Assembly (NCBI GenBank): GCA_963972525.1
Contig: CAXAUZ010000004.1
Location: forward strand, 124,001-188,000
Length of the DNA stretch: 64,000 bases
DNA from: Salinilacustrithrix sp003476595
GTDB taxonomy: Bacteria; Actinomycetota; Acidimicrobiia; Acidimicrobiales; Salinilacustritrichaceae
Reading direction: 5' to 3'
In this document: positions 34,608-43,221 of the stretch, in pieces
Numbering within the stretch: position 1 is the first letter of the stretch
How the letters are laid out: each line of letters begins with the position of its first letter
The notes under the pieces: generated by a model
Databases searched by the model: none
The model's input: only the letters and a program-made list of their open reading frames with translations
What the model was told of the DNA's origin: nothing
Position numbers and translations under genes: made by a program

Positions 34608-35401
34608 GCCTCGAACCCCGGCGCCGGGTAGCCGCCGGACGTCTCGACCCCTTCGATGGTCCCGCTGACGTCACCGATCGCCCAACTGGCAGTCCACACG
34701 TAGCGGACGGCGATGTCGTACATGCCGTGGTGCTGGTACACGTGCGTGATGTCGCCGTCCGGGTGGGGGCCGGGCTGGCCGGAGTAGGGGCCGTGCTCGC
34801 CAGCCACGTCGTCGTGGGGGTCGTCCCAGTCGACGTAGACCTGGGCCGTGGCCGTCAGGACGAGCGGTCCGAACGGCGTGTCCACCGGCCCGTAGGTCCG
34901 GTTGGTCGGCGCCCCCGTCTCGAGGAACGCCTCGAACCCGACGGGAAGCGCGTCGGGCTGGACGTAGGGCGTGGGAACCGGGAGATCGATCTGCCGGAGG
35001 AACTCGGCCGCCTCCATGGCCGGCGTGGTCGTCGGCAAGGCCGGCACGTCGGGGCACACCGAGTAGGTGCGGAGCAGTCGGAAGAACTGCATCTCCGACC
35101 GGAGATCCTCATCCGGCGTCGGGTTCCGACCGAGGCGCTCCATCTCGTAGTCGATGCACGTGGTGCCGTCTGGGCCGGTGGCCAGGAACGGCTGCCAAAG
35201 CTCGCGGTAGGGGTAGGCGGTCGTGGGTGTCGTGGGCTGACGAATTGGGAGCGGCGGTGTCTCCTCGCTGCCATCGCAGATCAGGTTGTTGAGGGGTCCG
35301 ACTCGGCAGCCTGGTGGGATGTCCTCCGCGTTCGCCTCAAGGCTCGTGCCAAGAATCAGTAGAAGGATCAGTCCCGAGAGTGTTCGGCGCGAGACCATCA
35401 T
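34580..35401 (-). CDS. Secreted hypothetical protein
   Basis: The 273-aa precursor has a signal peptide (RRTLSGLILLLILGTSLEANA). The mature protein has a Thr/Pro linker and a C-terminal beta-rich domain with VYVDWDDP, GDITHVYQHHGMYDIAVRYVW, resembling PKD-like extracellular folds. The ATG at 35401 overlaps the upstream lipoprotein stop and has AAGG nearby. Base composition is visibly less GC-rich than the flanks, in line with recent acquisition or weak selection. The 3' end overlaps alkB by 28 nt (convergent). No function recognised. Confidence 0.75.
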   Translation of the reverse strand: MMVSRRTLSGLILLLILGTSLEANAEDIPPGCRVGPLNNLICDGSEETPPLPIRQPTTPTTAYPYRELWQPFLATGPDGTTCIDYEMERLGRNPTPDEDLRSEMQFFRLLRTYSVCPDVPALPTTTPAMEAAEFLRQIDLPVPTPYVQPDALPVGFEAFLETGAPTNRTYGPVDTPFGPLVLTATAQVYVDWDDPHDDVAGEHGPYSGQPGPHPDGDITHVYQHHGMYDIAVRYVWTASWAIGDVSGTIEGVETSGGYPAPGFEAYSREAVGR

Positions 35402-36048
35402 GAGTGACCTTCGCAACTGAGATCCGCCATGGATCCGTCGAGCGTGACGGGAAACTCGTCGAGGACCCAGGCGGTGGGGTTCAGTCCGGAGGACAACTGT
35501 TCATCAGTCGCCGGCAAGATGCGAACGAATGACCTCTCGTTCGAGTCGACGGGGCGAGGGCTCTCGACCAGTCGCGATGCGTCAGTGGTGACCTCGGCGA
35601 CCACGCACGATGGCGCGATTTCGTGGAGTTCCACGACCGAGATGTCGAGGGCGCCTGGCTCCGCCTTCAGCCCCGGAAAGCCATTAGCTGCCAGGTCGAT
35701 CAGGTCGTTAACGCGCTGCTCGAAGACGCCGTCCGAACTGGTCGCAGTCAGAAGTTCGAGGGCCCGCTCTTCAACGAGGCCAGCCTCTTTCGCAGCCACG
35801 ATGGTGTCGAGCGACACTTCGTGGAGCGCGTCCAGCACCTGCTCGACGTACTCCTCGGTGATCTGGCTCTCGTCCTGAGGGATCACGTCGGGAGCGACGG
35901 TGCGGGGTTCGGTGGTGGTGGACGACGTCGACGACGTCGTCTCCTCCGGGATGGACGTGATCGCTGCCCGATCGCTGTCGTCGTCATCGCCCCCGCAGGC
36001 GCCGAGGAGGAGGGTGGCGCCGAGCAGGCCGTGGAGGAGCCGCCGCAT
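35398..36048 (-). CDS. Lipoprotein, unknown function
   Basis: The 216-aa lipoprotein has an N-terminal MRRLLHGLLGATLLLGACGG lipobox with Cys18, then an acidic Asp run and a Ser/Thr linker typical of surface lipoproteins. The rest is helical and has no recognised domain. TACATT (complement of 36055-36060) lies 6 nt before the ATG, so the transcript is likely leaderless. It is co-transcribed with the secreted protein (ATGA overlap). GC is lower than in neighbouring genes. Confidence 0.78.
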   Translation of the reverse strand: MRRLLHGLLGATLLLGACGGDDDDSDRAAITSIPEETTSSTSSTTTEPRTVAPDVIPQDESQITEEYVEQVLDALHEVSLDTIVAAKEAGLVEERALELLTATSSDGVFEQRVNDLIDLAANGFPGLKAEPGALDISVVELHEIAPSCVVAEVTTDASRLVESPRPVDSNERSFVRILPATDEQLSSGLNPTAWVLDEFPVTLDGSMADLSCEGHS

Positions 36049-36176
36049 GCGAGAAATGTAGTCAGGTGCAACATGGCCTGAAAAGGTCTCTCGGTCCCTT
36101 TCGCCCCACTTGGTGGCGGCGGTGTGCCGGCCGTGAATGGGGTCATCCCGACCGGGGCCTCTACCGTCGTCAGGCG

Positions 36177-36965
36177 ATGGCTTCGAAGCGACCGAACAAG
36201 CAGCAGCGTCAGCGGCAGAACCGCCAGCGTCGGGAGGCCCGCCAGGCCCGGTCGGTGCACGCCGGCGAGGCGACCGCCATCGCTCGTGGCGAGCGGGAGA
36301 AGGCCGAGCCCACGGCCAACACCCGCACCTCGGCGAAGGGCAAGGGATCGAAGGCCCAGGCCCGGGCGGAGCGCAAGAGCCGCTACAGCATCCCCGGCCA
36401 GCGCGCCGTCGTGATGGCCTTTCTGTTCACGATCGTCTCCGCTGCCACCCTGCTCATCGCCCCGGTGCAGGTCCAGCGCGAGGTCCCCATCGACGATCCC
36501 GTGCTCGAGGAGATCGACGAGGACGACCAGGAGATCGACGAGGAGGCCGGAACGGTCACCTACGTCGACGACGCCAAGCTGCTCGACGAGGAGGGCCCGG
36601 CCGTGGCCGCCGGCGTGATGCTCACGCCGATCCTCATCACCGGCGCGGCGGTGTGGTTCACGAAGAAGCCGCAGCGATCCACGGCGTGGACCATGGCCAT
36701 GATCGCCCTGGCCGCGTACATCTTCCTGTTCGCCGGCCCCTACGGGATCATCACCCTGCCCTCGATGATCGCCCTGGCCGTCGGCGGCTTCCAGTCCCGC
36801 CGGGCCGAGTCCAAGGAGCGCCTGGCGGAGATCCGGGCGAAGAAGGCAGCCGCGGGCGACGGCGAGGTCATCGACGTCGAGGCCACCGAGGACGAGACGG
36901 ACACCGGGATCGAGGCGACCGAGGACGAGCTCGCAGAGCCCGTCGCCGACGACGACCGCCGCTAG
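36177..36965 (+). CDS. Membrane protein with basic N-terminus, unknown function
   Basis: The 262-aa protein begins with an extremely basic, Gln-rich 70 residues (KRPNKQQRQRQNRQRREARQ), then TM1 (about 78-95), an acidic loop, two TM helices (about 143-160 and 176-200) and an acidic tail. The basic tail may bind nucleic acid, ribosome or the membrane surface; this is speculative. TACCGT lies 9 nt before the ATG. A MaoC gene follows after 41 nt with its own Shine-Dalgarno sequence. Confidence 0.7.
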   Translation: MASKRPNKQQRQRQNRQRREARQARSVHAGEATAIARGEREKAEPTANTRTSAKGKGSKAQARAERKSRYSIPGQRAVVMAFLFTIVSAATLLIAPVQVQREVPIDDPVLEEIDEDDQEIDEEAGTVTYVDDAKLLDEEGPAVAAGVMLTPILITGAAVWFTKKPQRSTAWTMAMIALAAYIFLFAGPYGIITLPSMIALAVGGFQSRRAESKERLAEIRAKKAAAGDGEVIDVEATEDETDTGIEATEDELAEPVADDDRR

Positions 36966-37006
36966 GGTCGCCCCGCCATCGAGACCACGTACGAGGAGAC
37001 CTGAAG

Positions 37007-37480
37007 ATGTCCGAAGCCGCAGAGGCCGCCCACGCCAAGTTCCAGACCCTGATCGGCCAGGAGAGCGAGCCGGGCGAGTGGATCCAGGTCACCCAGGAGA
37101 TGATCAACCAGTTCGCCGACGTCACGATGGACCACCAGTTCATCCACGTCGATCCCGAGGCGGCGAAGAACACCCCCTTCGGCGGCACCATCGCCCACGG
37201 CTTCCTCACCCTCTCCCTGCTCGTCCCGCTGTCGAGCTCGATCAAGCAGGACCCGGAGACGCTCAAGGGCGTGATCATGGGCGTGAACTACGGCTTCGAC
37301 AAGATCCGCTTCATCGCGCCGGTGCCGAGCGGCTCCCGCATCCGGGCCAAGGCCGTGCTGAAGGCCGCCGAGATCAAGGGCAGCTCGGTCAACGCAACCC
37401 GCACCTACACCATCGAGGTCGAGGGTTCGGACAAGCCGGCGGTCATCGCCGACTGGATCACCCGCCTCACCTACGGCTGA
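37007..37480 (+). CDS. MaoC family dehydratase
   Basis: The 157-aa hotdog-fold protein carries the hydratase 2 motif: FADVTMDHQFIHVDPEAAKNTPFG, with the catalytic Asp and His of the D...H pair, and the following GTIAHGFLTLSLLVPL helix. It probably hydrates (R)-specific enoyl-CoA intermediates in beta-oxidation or related pathways. A strong Shine-Dalgarno sequence, ACGAGGAGAC, precedes the ATG, unlike many leaderless neighbours. The substrate cannot be fixed. Confidence 0.92.
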   Translation: MSEAAEAAHAKFQTLIGQESEPGEWIQVTQEMINQFADVTMDHQFIHVDPEAAKNTPFGGTIAHGFLTLSLLVPLSSSIKQDPETLKGVIMGVNYGFDKIRFIAPVPSGSRIRAKAVLKAAEIKGSSVNATRTYTIEVEGSDKPAVIADWITRLTYG

Positions 37481-37495
37481 TCGGCCGTCCGCCGC

Positions 37496-38095
37496 TCACC
37501 CCTCAGCGGCGTAGGTGAACCCGAGGCGGGCCACGTCGATGGCCGCCGCCTCGATCAGCGCGATGGCCTCGTTCCCGGGCAGACCGGGGGCGAGGCCGAT
37601 CGGCTCGGCCATCGCGTAGAGGCGGATCTCGTAGCGGTGCGCCGCGTCCCCCGGCGGCGGGCAGGGCGGGTCCCACCCGAGCGCGTCGGACGTGCTGCGG
37701 CCCACGACCGCGTTGTCGGGGAGCTGCATCGGATCCAGCTGCGCCGTGGTGCTGGGCAGGCCGGCGACCGCGAGGTGGACGAAGTCGTTCGCATCCAGGT
37801 CGACGACGGCGACGGCGAGCTCCGCCGCCGCGGGCGGGATCCCGCTGAACACGAGGAGCGGGGCGCGCCCGACGCCGTCGCAGGTGAAGGCCGGGTCGAG
37901 CACCGCGGCCTCGACGACGTCAGGGCTGGTGACGCGCAGGCCGAGCCCGTCCTCGGCCGGTGCGGTCGCGGGGACCTCGGTGGCGGGCATCGTGGCCGAG
38001 GTGGGCTCGAGGGTGCGGCCGTCGTCGTTGCAGCCGGCGAGCCCGATGCACGCCGCGACGAGCAGGCCGAGCGCGCGCGGACGTCGGAGCGGCAT
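37496..38095 (-). CDS. PEBP (YbhB/YbcL) family lipoprotein
   Basis: The 199-aa lipoprotein has a lipobox (LVAACIGLAGC) with Cys22, a Thr/Pro linker, then a phosphatidylethanolamine-binding-protein fold: the ...DPAFTCDGVGRAPLLVFSGIP..., VVDLDANDFVHLAVAGLP and GWDPPCPPPGDAAHRYEIRLYAM blocks correspond to the DPD.P and GPxPPxGxHRY motifs of the family, here altered to PCPPPG..HRY. Function is unknown. It is 17 nt downstream of the SPFH gene and probably in the NfeD-SPFH operon. Confidence 0.82.
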   Translation of the reverse strand: MPLRRPRALGLLVAACIGLAGCNDDGRTLEPTSATMPATEVPATAPAEDGLGLRVTSPDVVEAAVLDPAFTCDGVGRAPLLVFSGIPPAAAELAVAVVDLDANDFVHLAVAGLPSTTAQLDPMQLPDNAVVGRSTSDALGWDPPCPPPGDAAHRYEIRLYAMAEPIGLAPGLPGNEAIALIEAAAIDVARLGFTYAAEG

Positions 38096-38112
38096 CGGTG
38101 CGATCGGTCGGC

Positions 38113-39078
38113 TCAGGTCTTGGCGTCGGTGCGGCCGTTGGCGCCGCTGCGCTCCAGCAGCTCGGTGACCCCGGCCAGCGCGCCGGCCAGGCCACCGAGC
38201 TCGGTGGGCACGATGATCTTGGTGGCCTGCCCGTCGCCCAGCTTCTGCAGGGTCTCCAGGTACTTGATGGCCAGCAGGTCGTTGGACGGGTTGCCGTCGT
38301 GGATGGCCTGGTACACCGACCGGATGGCGGCGGCCTCACCCTCGGCGACCGCGCTCTGGCGGTACTGCTCGGCCTCGGCGAACTTGCGGACCGCCTCGGC
38401 CCGGCCTTCCGCCTCGAGCACCGACTTGGCCTTGGAGCCCTCGGCCTCGAGGATGGCGGCGGCCTTGGCGCCCTCGGCGGTGGTGATCGACGCCTCGCGC
38501 CGGCCCTGGGCCTCGGTGACCACGGCGCGACGGGTGCGCTCGGCCTTCATCTGCTCGTGCATGGCGGTCATGACGTCCGGCGGCGGATCGATCCGCTGGA
38601 TCTCGACCCGGACCACCCGCACGCCCCACTTGTCGGTGGCGTCGTCGAGGATCTCGCGCAGGGCGATGTTGATCTTGTCGCGGGACGTCAGCGACTCATC
38701 CAGGGGCAGGTCGCCGATGACGTTTCGCAGGTTGGTCTGGGCCAGCTTGGTGACGGCGAGGATGAAGTTGGCGACGTTGTAGATCAGCCGCTGCGGGTCG
38801 GTCGGCTCGTAGTAGATGACGGCGTCGACGGACACGCCGACGTTGTCGGAGGTGATGACCTCCTGGGGTGGCACGTCGACCACCTGCTCGCGCATGTCGA
38901 CGATCCGCATGGTGTCGACGAGCGGGATGATGAGGCGGAGGCCGGGGTCGACGGTCTCCTTGTACTTGCCGAGGCGCTCGATGATGCCGCGCTGGTACGG
39001 CTTGACGATGCGGACGCCGGCGGCGACGTAGACGAACAGGAAGAAGCCGAGGACGGCCAGGACGATGATGAGGGCCAC
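38113..39078 (-). CDS. SPFH/band-7 membrane scaffold protein (QmcA-like)
   Basis: The 321-aa protein has one N-terminal membrane helix (LIIVLAVLGFFLFVYVAAGV) and an SPFH domain (VKPYQRGIIERLGKYKETVDPGL, QVVDVPPQEVITSDNVGVSVDAVIYY). It then has a long Ala/Glu-rich coiled coil (RREASITTAEGAKAAAILEAEG). It forms oligomeric membrane microdomains and often works with an NfeD partner, encoded directly upstream. The GTG at 39078 shares its G with the TAG stop of nfeD and has GGAAAGG upstream. Confidence 0.9.
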   Translation of the reverse strand: MALIIVLAVLGFFLFVYVAAGVRIVKPYQRGIIERLGKYKETVDPGLRLIIPLVDTMRIVDMREQVVDVPPQEVITSDNVGVSVDAVIYYEPTDPQRLIYNVANFILAVTKLAQTNLRNVIGDLPLDESLTSRDKINIALREILDDATDKWGVRVVRVEIQRIDPPPDVMTAMHEQMKAERTRRAVVTEAQGRREASITTAEGAKAAAILEAEGSKAKSVLEAEGRAEAVRKFAEAEQYRQSAVAEGEAAAIRSVYQAIHDGNPSNDLLAIKYLETLQKLGDGQATKIIVPTELGGLAGALAGVTELLERSGANGRTDAKT

Positions 39079-39569
39079 TAGTGAGGCCTTTCCGGTGGTC
39101 GGGTGGAGGCAGGGAGGCCGGTTGGGTAGACGATGACCCGCGTGCCGCGGACCTCGAGCACGGTGACGTGGGTACCGGGTGCGAGCGGACCGCCGTCGAG
39201 GGCTTCGGCCCGCCACTCCTCGCGGCCGATGCGCACGGAGCCGAGCTCGTCGGGCCCGGCGGGCACCTCGGTGAGCACGACGCCGTGCTCGCCGACGAGG
39301 CGCTTGGCGCCGACGCCGAGCGGGTTGCTGGAGGTCGCATCGAGGCGAGCGGCCAGCGGGCGCAGCGCGGCGAAGGCGACGACCGACACGAGGACGAAGA
39401 CCAGCCAGCCGAGGCCGACGGGCGCACCGAGGAACGACGCGACCGCCGCGCCGGTGGCGCCCAGGGCGAAGGGCGCGAGGAAGAAGGTTCCCGCTGAGGC
39501 CATCTCGCCGAGACCGAAGGTCACGGCGGCCGCCAGCCAGACCCACCGCCAGAAGTCGGGGTCGTCCAC
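39078..39569 (-). CDS. NfeD family membrane protein
   Basis: The 163-aa protein has three to four N-terminal hydrophobic helices and a C-terminal OB-fold NfeD domain (residues 85-150, RLVGEHGVVLTEV...GSVRIGREEWRAEA). NfeD partners SPFH proteins and may bind or regulate them. This is the short form lacking the serine-protease domain. TACCAT lies 7 nt before the GTG (leaderless). The stop overlaps the SPFH start (TAGTG). Confidence 0.88.
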   Translation of the reverse strand: MDDPDFWRWVWLAAAVTFGLGEMASAGTFFLAPFALGATGAAVASFLGAPVGLGWLVFVLVSVVAFAALRPLAARLDATSSNPLGVGAKRLVGEHGVVLTEVPAGPDELGSVRIGREEWRAEALDGGPLAPGTHVTVLEVRGTRVIVYPTGLPASTRPPERPH

Positions 39570-39621
39570 GAGGGCGATGGTACCGATCGGAGGCGGTCGA
39601 TGTGCCCCGGTTCGTCCCCGG

Positions 39622-40353
39622 TCAGGAACCGGTGTCGTCCTCGGTGCCGTCGGGTCGCGCGAAGGCGTCCTCGGCCACGTCGGTCCCGTACTCGGTCGCC
39701 TCGAGCCGGTCGCTGCCCTGGTCGACGAGGAGCACGGCCCCCTCGGGCGACGCGCAGATCGTGCCGCTGCTCCCGAGCTCGCTCGACTCCCGCCCGCTCC
39801 GGAGCCGGGTGACCAGGCACCGGGCCTCGACGCCGGCCACGGTGAGCGTCTCGATCTCGAAGGAGTAGTCGTCGGCTCGGGCCCCGAGGGAGTCGCTCAG
39901 CTCGTCGAGCGCCGATGCCCGGAACACGCCGGGCGGTTCGACGACAGCATCGGTGCGCTCGCAGGTGAGGTCGCCGCCCTCCGTGCCCGGGGTGCACGTG
40001 AGGGCCTGGCCGTCGGTGACGAGGCGCACCTCGGTGGTGGTGCCGTCGGCGATGACCTCCACGCGGCGATCGGGTGGCCGGTTGTCGATCACCAGCTCGG
40101 TGCCCTCGGCCGGGCCGGGGAAGCGGATCCGGTACGTGGCGGTCTCGCCGCGCGCCAGCAGGCCCAGGAACTCGGCGACGTCGTCGTCGAGGCCCGCCTC
40201 CTGCGCCGCGGCCTCGACCTGCTCGGACCGAGCGTCCCCGGTTGCGGTGGCCTCGTCGGCGTCGTCACCGCAGGACGTCAGCACGCCGCCGAGGACGAGC
40301 GCGACCACGGCCGGCGTCGTCAGGCGGCGGGCGATCGATCGGCGGCTGGGCAC
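39622..40353 (-). CDS. Lipoprotein, unknown function
   Basis: The 243-aa lipoprotein has an N-terminal signal and lipobox (VALVLGGVLTSC), then an acidic stretch. The mature part resembles LprG/LppX-type or other beta-sheet lipid-binding-like proteins in broad character (repeated strand-rich segments, paired Cys), but no family is firmly recognised. The GTG at 40353 is chosen because TACCAT lies 6 nt upstream and it precedes the signal sequence directly. Confidence 0.75.
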   Translation of the reverse strand: MPSRRSIARRLTTPAVVALVLGGVLTSCGDDADEATATGDARSEQVEAAAQEAGLDDDVAEFLGLLARGETATYRIRFPGPAEGTELVIDNRPPDRRVEVIADGTTTEVRLVTDGQALTCTPGTEGGDLTCERTDAVVEPPGVFRASALDELSDSLGARADDYSFEIETLTVAGVEARCLVTRLRSGRESSELGSSGTICASPEGAVLLVDQGSDRLEATEYGTDVAEDAFARPDGTEDDTGS

Positions 40354-40389
40354 GGCCGGATGGTACGGACCAGCGGTACCGTTGGCGGA
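40354..40389. promoter_or_regulatory. 36-nt bidirectional leaderless promoter
   Basis: The two start codons are separated by only 36 nt. TACCAT (complement of 40360-40365) lies 6 nt before the minus-strand GTG 40353. TACCGT (40377-40382) lies 7 nt before the plus-strand ATG 40390. The two -10 elements face outward from an 11-nt centre. Confidence 0.6.
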
Positions 40390-40695
40390 ATGGCACCGCC
40401 GGCCACGACCGAACCCACGCCCAGGTCCCTCGGCCGCTGCGTCGCGCTGGGCATCGGCATCGGCGTCGGCGCCGCTGCGATCTGCTTCTTCCTGATCGCC
40501 ATCCCCTTCTACACGCTCGCCTCCTTCGAGCCGAACGGCATCGACCGCCCGATCGTGCGCACCGGCCTGTTCCGCGTCGCGCTGCCCGTCGGCCTCCTCG
40601 TCGGGTTGGCCTCGGGCGTCGCATCGACGCTGTGGCTGCGCCGCGGCGGCGCCTGGACGGTCAGCGACGGGAGCGACCGCTACAGCAACCGTTAG
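40390..40695 (+). CDS. Small membrane protein, unknown function
   Basis: The 101-aa protein has two hydrophobic helices (about residues 17-40 and 62-80) with a short loop. No conserved motif recognised. Leaderless layout as described for the adjacent bidirectional promoter. Its stop is 10 nt before the mca start, which has its own TAGCGT element within that gap. Confidence 0.6.
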   Translation: MAPPATTEPTPRSLGRCVALGIGIGVGAAAICFFLIAIPFYTLASFEPNGIDRPIVRTGLFRVALPVGLLVGLASGVASTLWLRRGGAWTVSDGSDRYSNR

Positions 40696-40705
40696 CGTTG
40701 CCCCG

Positions 40706-41587
40706 GTGAGCTCGAACGCCGACCGCTGCATCCTGACCGTCCACGCCCACCCGGACGACGAGTCCTCGAAGGGCGCTGCGACCATCGCTCGATGCAAGGC
40801 CGAGGGCATCCGCACGGTGCTGGTGTGCTGCACCGATGGCGCCGCCGGCGACATCCTCAACCCGGCCATGGACCGCGAGGACGTGAAGCTGAACCTGCCG
40901 GCCGTGCGGCGCGACGAGCTGGCCCAGGCCGCCAGGATCATCGGCTACGACGAGGTCATCGACCTCGGCTACCGGGACTCCGGCATGCCCGACACCGACG
41001 CCAACGCTCACCCCGAGGCCTTCGCCAACGCCGACCACGACGAGGCGGTCGGCAAGCTCGTCGCCATCCTGCGCCGGGAGCGGCCCCAGGTCGTGGTCAC
41101 CTACGGCGACGACCAGCGCGGCTACCCGCACCCCGACCACCTGCAGGTGCACGACATCTCGATGCCGGCGGTGGAGCGGGCCGCGGACCCCGAGTGGTAC
41201 CCGGAGGCGGGCGAACCCCACCGCGTCGACAAGGTGTACTGGACGTCCTGGTCCCGGGGGCGCATGGTCGCCATGCACGAGAAGTTCCTCGAGATGGGGC
41301 TCGAGTCGCCCTTCGACGAGAAGTGGTTCGAGCGCCCGGACCAGGACGAGCGCATCACCACGCGCGTGCACACCGGCGAGTGGTCGGACGTGCGCTGGGA
41401 CGCCCTGCTCGCCCACGCGACCCAGATCGATCCGACCTCGCCGTTCTGGTTCGGTCTGCCTCGCGAGGTCGCGGCGACGGTGCACCCGTGGGACGAGTAC
41501 ATCCTCGCGGTGAGCCACGTGGACAGCGACGAGTCCACCGGCGACCTGTTCGACGGCATCCCGGTGCGCGACGCCGCATCTCGCTGA
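40706..41587 (+). CDS. mca: Mycothiol S-conjugate amidase (LmbE-like deacetylase)
   Basis: The 293-aa protein belongs to the LmbE/PIG-L zinc amidase group. The metal-binding AHPDDESSKGAAT lies near the N-terminus (about residues 14-26), and YPHPDHLQVHDI supplies the other ligand. The pattern CTDGAAGDILNPAMD matches Mca, which cleaves mycothiol conjugates to export detoxified mercapturates; MshB is the close alternative. TAGCGT (40693-40698) lies 7 nt before the GTG. The stop overlaps the SCP2 gene's ATG (TGATG). Confidence 0.88.
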   Translation: MSSNADRCILTVHAHPDDESSKGAATIARCKAEGIRTVLVCCTDGAAGDILNPAMDREDVKLNLPAVRRDELAQAARIIGYDEVIDLGYRDSGMPDTDANAHPEAFANADHDEAVGKLVAILRRERPQVVVTYGDDQRGYPHPDHLQVHDISMPAVERAADPEWYPEAGEPHRVDKVYWTSWSRGRMVAMHEKFLEMGLESPFDEKWFERPDQDERITTRVHTGEWSDVRWDALLAHATQIDPTSPFWFGLPREVAATVHPWDEYILAVSHVDSDESTGDLFDGIPVRDAASR

Positions 41588-41985
41588 TGGGTGCATCGGT
41601 CGAGCTGCTCACCCAGGACTGGCTCGACGCGCAGCGGGACGCCACCCGCGACCTGCCGGCGCGGCCGGGCGCCAGCGCCCGCGTGGAGTACCGGGTGTCG
41701 GGCGGTCCCGACGGCGAGGTCGTCTTCCACACCGTGCTCGAAGACGGGCGCATCGCCGAGAGCGCGCTCGGCCCGGCCGACCCGGAGCCCGACTTCACGG
41801 TGCTCGTGCCCCACGCCGAGTACGTGGCCATCGTCCGCGGCGACCTGGACCAGAACGTCGGCTTCATGCAGGGCCGGGTCAAGGTCACCGGGAACATCGG
41901 ACGGATGCTGTCGGTGCTGCCGGTGACCACGTCGCCCGAGTGGCGGGCCGCGGCCGACGACCTCCTGGCCCGCACCTCGTTCTGA
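41587..41985 (+). CDS. SCP2 sterol-transfer-like domain protein
   Basis: The 132-aa protein has the SCP2-like pattern: a helix, then strands VEYRVSGGPDGEVVFHTVLEDGRIAES, DFTVLVPHAEYVAIVRGDLDQNVGFMQGRVKVTGNIGRMLSVLP. The GRVKVTGNI..ML segment is the family hallmark. It likely binds a lipid or hydrophobic metabolite. Translational coupling to mca (TGATG) suggests co-regulation. Confidence 0.88.
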   Translation: MGASVELLTQDWLDAQRDATRDLPARPGASARVEYRVSGGPDGEVVFHTVLEDGRIAESALGPADPEPDFTVLVPHAEYVAIVRGDLDQNVGFMQGRVKVTGNIGRMLSVLPVTTSPEWRAAADDLLARTSF

Positions 41986-41991
41986 GGCCCG

Positions 41992-42384
41992 CTACTCCTC
42001 GTCGGGGTCCGGGACCGATTCGACCTGGAGCACCTGGTCCTCGTCGGTGATGTCGATGACCTCGTAGGTGCCCGGCTGGTCGAAGATCACGAAGGTGGAC
42101 TCGCCGGGGAAGAGCAGGCCGGTGTCGATGCGGGTGTCGGCCCGGATGCCGTGGTCGTCCTCGCCGACGATGCGGAACTCGACGAGGTCGCTGTCCAGCA
42201 CCTCGAGCTCGTCGGTGTCGAAGCCGTCGTCGCCGAGCTCCACGACGTGATCGGGCTCGGCGGGCACGTCGGGGAGGTCGTCGCGGGAGATCGCCCGGCG
42301 CTCGCTGTCGCACGCGGTGCCGAGCAGGGCCGCGGCGGCGATGGCGACGGCGGCAGCTCGCCGGAGCGGAGGCCGCACCGTCAA
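41992..42384 (-). CDS. Cupredoxin-like lipoprotein
   Basis: The 130-aa lipoprotein has a signal and lipobox (AAAALLGTAC), then a beta-sandwich segment, FDTDELEV..DLVEFRIVGEDDHGIRAD, LFPGESTFVIFDQPGTYEVIDIT, resembling cupredoxin/plastocyanin-like folds with the GE.....F..PGTY pattern. A full copper-site set (Cys-His-Met) is not seen; only one candidate His remains, so copper binding is doubtful. The TTG at 42384 overlaps the upstream stop; GTG 42378 is an alternative. Confidence 0.65.
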   Translation of the reverse strand: MTVRPPLRRAAAVAIAAAALLGTACDSERRAISRDDLPDVPAEPDHVVELGDDGFDTDELEVLDSDLVEFRIVGEDDHGIRADTRIDTGLLFPGESTFVIFDQPGTYEVIDITDEDQVLQVESVPDPDEE

Positions 42385-43211
42385 CCGGCCCGCTGCGCGT
42401 CGCGCAGCTCCCGGTAGCCGATGAGGGTGACGCCGGCCCGCTCAAGGAGGGACCGGGTCTCGGAGCTGAGCACCAGGTCGAGGTCGTCGACCCGACCGGA
42501 CCACGTGTCGCCGATGGCTCGCAGCTCGGGGGTGTCGACCGCGGGGTGCACGTAGACCTCGGTGACGCCCGGTTGCAGGTCGTAGATCGTCCGCTCGATC
42601 GCCTTCCGGGATCCGATGCCCGGCGCGTACAGGAACCGGTCGGGGAACAGGACCCCCTCCTCGGAGGCCAGGTCGCGGAAGGGGAAGCCGATGGCCCGCT
42701 GGGTGGAGGCGCCCGACAGGCGGATGGGCAGGCCGTAGTCGACGGCGAGGTCGAGGTAGACGTCGAAGAACTCGGGGCGGAGCTGCATCACGCCCATGTG
42801 GCTGTCGAGGTGGCTGACGTCGAAGCCCCACAGGATCGCCCGCTCGACCTGGGCCCGGCACTCCCGCCGGACCTCGTCGAGGTCGGCGTGCTCCCACACG
42901 TCGACGTTGGTGCGGGGGAAGCCGCCGTCGCCGTCGAGCAGGGACGGGGCGTGCGTGATGGGGCCCCAGCGGTACAGGTCGTGCTCGGCGGTGAGCGTGA
43001 GGTGCACGCCGACGTCCTCGCCCCGGTAGTGGCTGGCCGCCTCCCGCGCCCACGGGCACGGGATCATGATCGAGGCGCTCGTCCCCACCCCGTCCCGCAG
43101 CGCGCGGTAGACGCCGTGGCTCGCTGCGTGGCAGAAGCCGAGGTCGTCGCAGTTGACGATGAGCAATCGGGCGTCGGGTGGATGCCCGAGGCGCTCGGCG
43201 AGGGTCGGCAC
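42381..43211 (-). CDS. ChbG/YdjC-like carbohydrate deacetylase
   Basis: The 276-aa protein matches the YdjC-like fold: LLIVNCDDLGFCHAASHGVYRAL with the metal-binding Asp pair, ASIMIPCPWAREAASHYR, DVGVHLTLTAEHDLYRW with the His metal ligand, and VSHLDSHMGVM. Such proteins deacetylate N-acetylated sugars such as chito-oligosaccharides. TAGCGT (complement 43219-43224) lies 7 nt before the GTG. It overlaps the cupredoxin-like lipoprotein gene by 4 nt. Confidence 0.88.
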   Translation of the reverse strand: MPTLAERLGHPPDARLLIVNCDDLGFCHAASHGVYRALRDGVGTSASIMIPCPWAREAASHYRGEDVGVHLTLTAEHDLYRWGPITHAPSLLDGDGGFPRTNVDVWEHADLDEVRRECRAQVERAILWGFDVSHLDSHMGVMQLRPEFFDVYLDLAVDYGLPIRLSGASTQRAIGFPFRDLASEEGVLFPDRFLYAPGIGSRKAIERTIYDLQPGVTEVYVHPAVDTPELRAIGDTWSGRVDDLDLVLSSETRSLLERAGVTLIGYRELRDAQRAG

Positions 43212-43221
43212 GGGCGGAACG

